Source of the DNA: Ignavibacteria bacterium
GTDB taxonomy: Bacteria; Bacteroidota; Ignavibacteria; Tepidaquicellales; Tepidaquicellaceae
NCBI GenBank assembly: GCA_016710985.1
Contig: JADJTX010000012.1
Location: 62,001 to 126,000, forward strand
DNA length: 64,000 nt
Direction of reading: 5' to 3'
The notes under the pieces were generated by a model. It made no database searches, was not told where the DNA came from, and saw nothing but the letters and a program-made list of their open reading frames with translations. This document shows positions 63,888 through 64,000 of the stretch, in pieces (within the stretch, counting starts at the first letter, position 1; the number at the start of each line of letters is the position of its first letter). Both the position numbers and the translations under genes were made by a program.

Positions 63888-64000
63888 CAGGAAGCAGTGT
63901 GAAGACACCGGTAATCCCATGGAAGCAGACCTTTTGTAAGACAGAAGGTGATCATTCTTTAGATCTCAAAGCGATCTGCTTATTTACTGCGTTAGGATTT
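63884..64000 (+). CDS. Start of a further gene, truncated by the window edge
   Basis: The frame opens at ATG 63884, overlapping the stop of the GT2 gene (ATGA), and stays open for 39 codons to the edge. Only MTGSSVKTPVIPWKQ and a following DHSLDLKA, ICLFTALGF are readable. I do not recognise the family from this fragment. The overlap and orientation place it in the same operon. Confidence 0.6.
   Translation, partial: MTGSSVKTPVIPWKQTFCKTEGDHSLDLKAICLFTALGF

Noticed and set aside
1..64000. CRISPR arrays, tRNA or rRNA genes, insertion sequences, phage genes, defence systems
   Set aside because: I looked for regular repeats, RNA gene landmarks and transposase or integrase motifs and saw none; the window is a continuous glycan locus.

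Overview
The window is one long surface-polysaccharide locus of about 60 genes. It is AT-rich, tightly packed and shows no phage, insertion sequence, tRNA, rRNA or CRISPR array. Most leaders are A/T-rich without a clear Shine-Dalgarno sequence, TTG starts are very common, and the regulator is a UpxY-type NusG paralogue. Together these suggest a Gram-negative bacterium of the Bacteroidota/Ignavibacteriota (FCB) side of the tree. That placement is an inference from style, not from a marker gene.

Layout. Positions 1-10193 are on the minus strand: a WecE-like aminotransferase (cut by the window edge), GDP-mannose 4,6-dehydratase, UDP-glucose dehydrogenase, a four-gene set matching the WbpA-WbpB-WbpE-WbpD route to UDP-2,3-diacetamido-glucuronate, and a broken Wzc copy. 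A 609-bp gene-free region (10194-10802) separates this from a plus-strand block running to the window end. Positions 10803-18333 carry the export and control machinery: two minimal SLBB proteins, the UpxY-like antiterminator, an epimerase, an intact Wzc tyrosine kinase and an ABC exporter (Wzm/Wzt). Positions 18420-31712 hold a nonulosonate-like sugar module: NeuB-type synthase, two SpsF-type cytidylyltransferases, two Gfo/Idh/MocA oxidoreductases, SDR, aminotransferase, GNAT, a PseA-like sugar amidotransferase and an overlapping GatA-like amidase. Positions 31746-39167 hold a phosphonate module: a cytidylyltransferase-PEP mutase fusion, phosphonopyruvate decarboxylase, an iron-type alcohol dehydrogenase and a CDP-glycerol-transferase-like protein. 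Positions 39164-46490 carry acetyl-, pyruvyl- and glycosyl-transferases, a second Wzt-type ATPase, a cupin and an aminotransferase. Positions 46587-52884 have two paralogous polytopic membrane proteins flanking an oxidoreductase, then an epimerase and an aminotransferase. Positions 52895-64000 are mostly glycosyltransferases with a sulfotransferase, methyltransferases and a deacetylase.

How it fits together (inference): the locus makes several activated sugars, assembles a glycan decorated with amino, acetyl, pyruvyl, possibly sulfate and phosphonate groups, and exports it through the ABC transporter under Wzc/SLBB control. The phosphonate module plus its candidate transferase, and the PseA-like/amidase pair, are the most novel-looking parts.

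Caution: at least 13 reading-frame breaks affect 11 genes, nearly all explained by one missing base in a short homopolymer, plus one in-frame TAA. This pattern looks more like uncorrected sequencing indels than true gene decay, so I annotate each as one interrupted gene. I use the pseudogene type only for the in-frame stop and for genes with two breaks.
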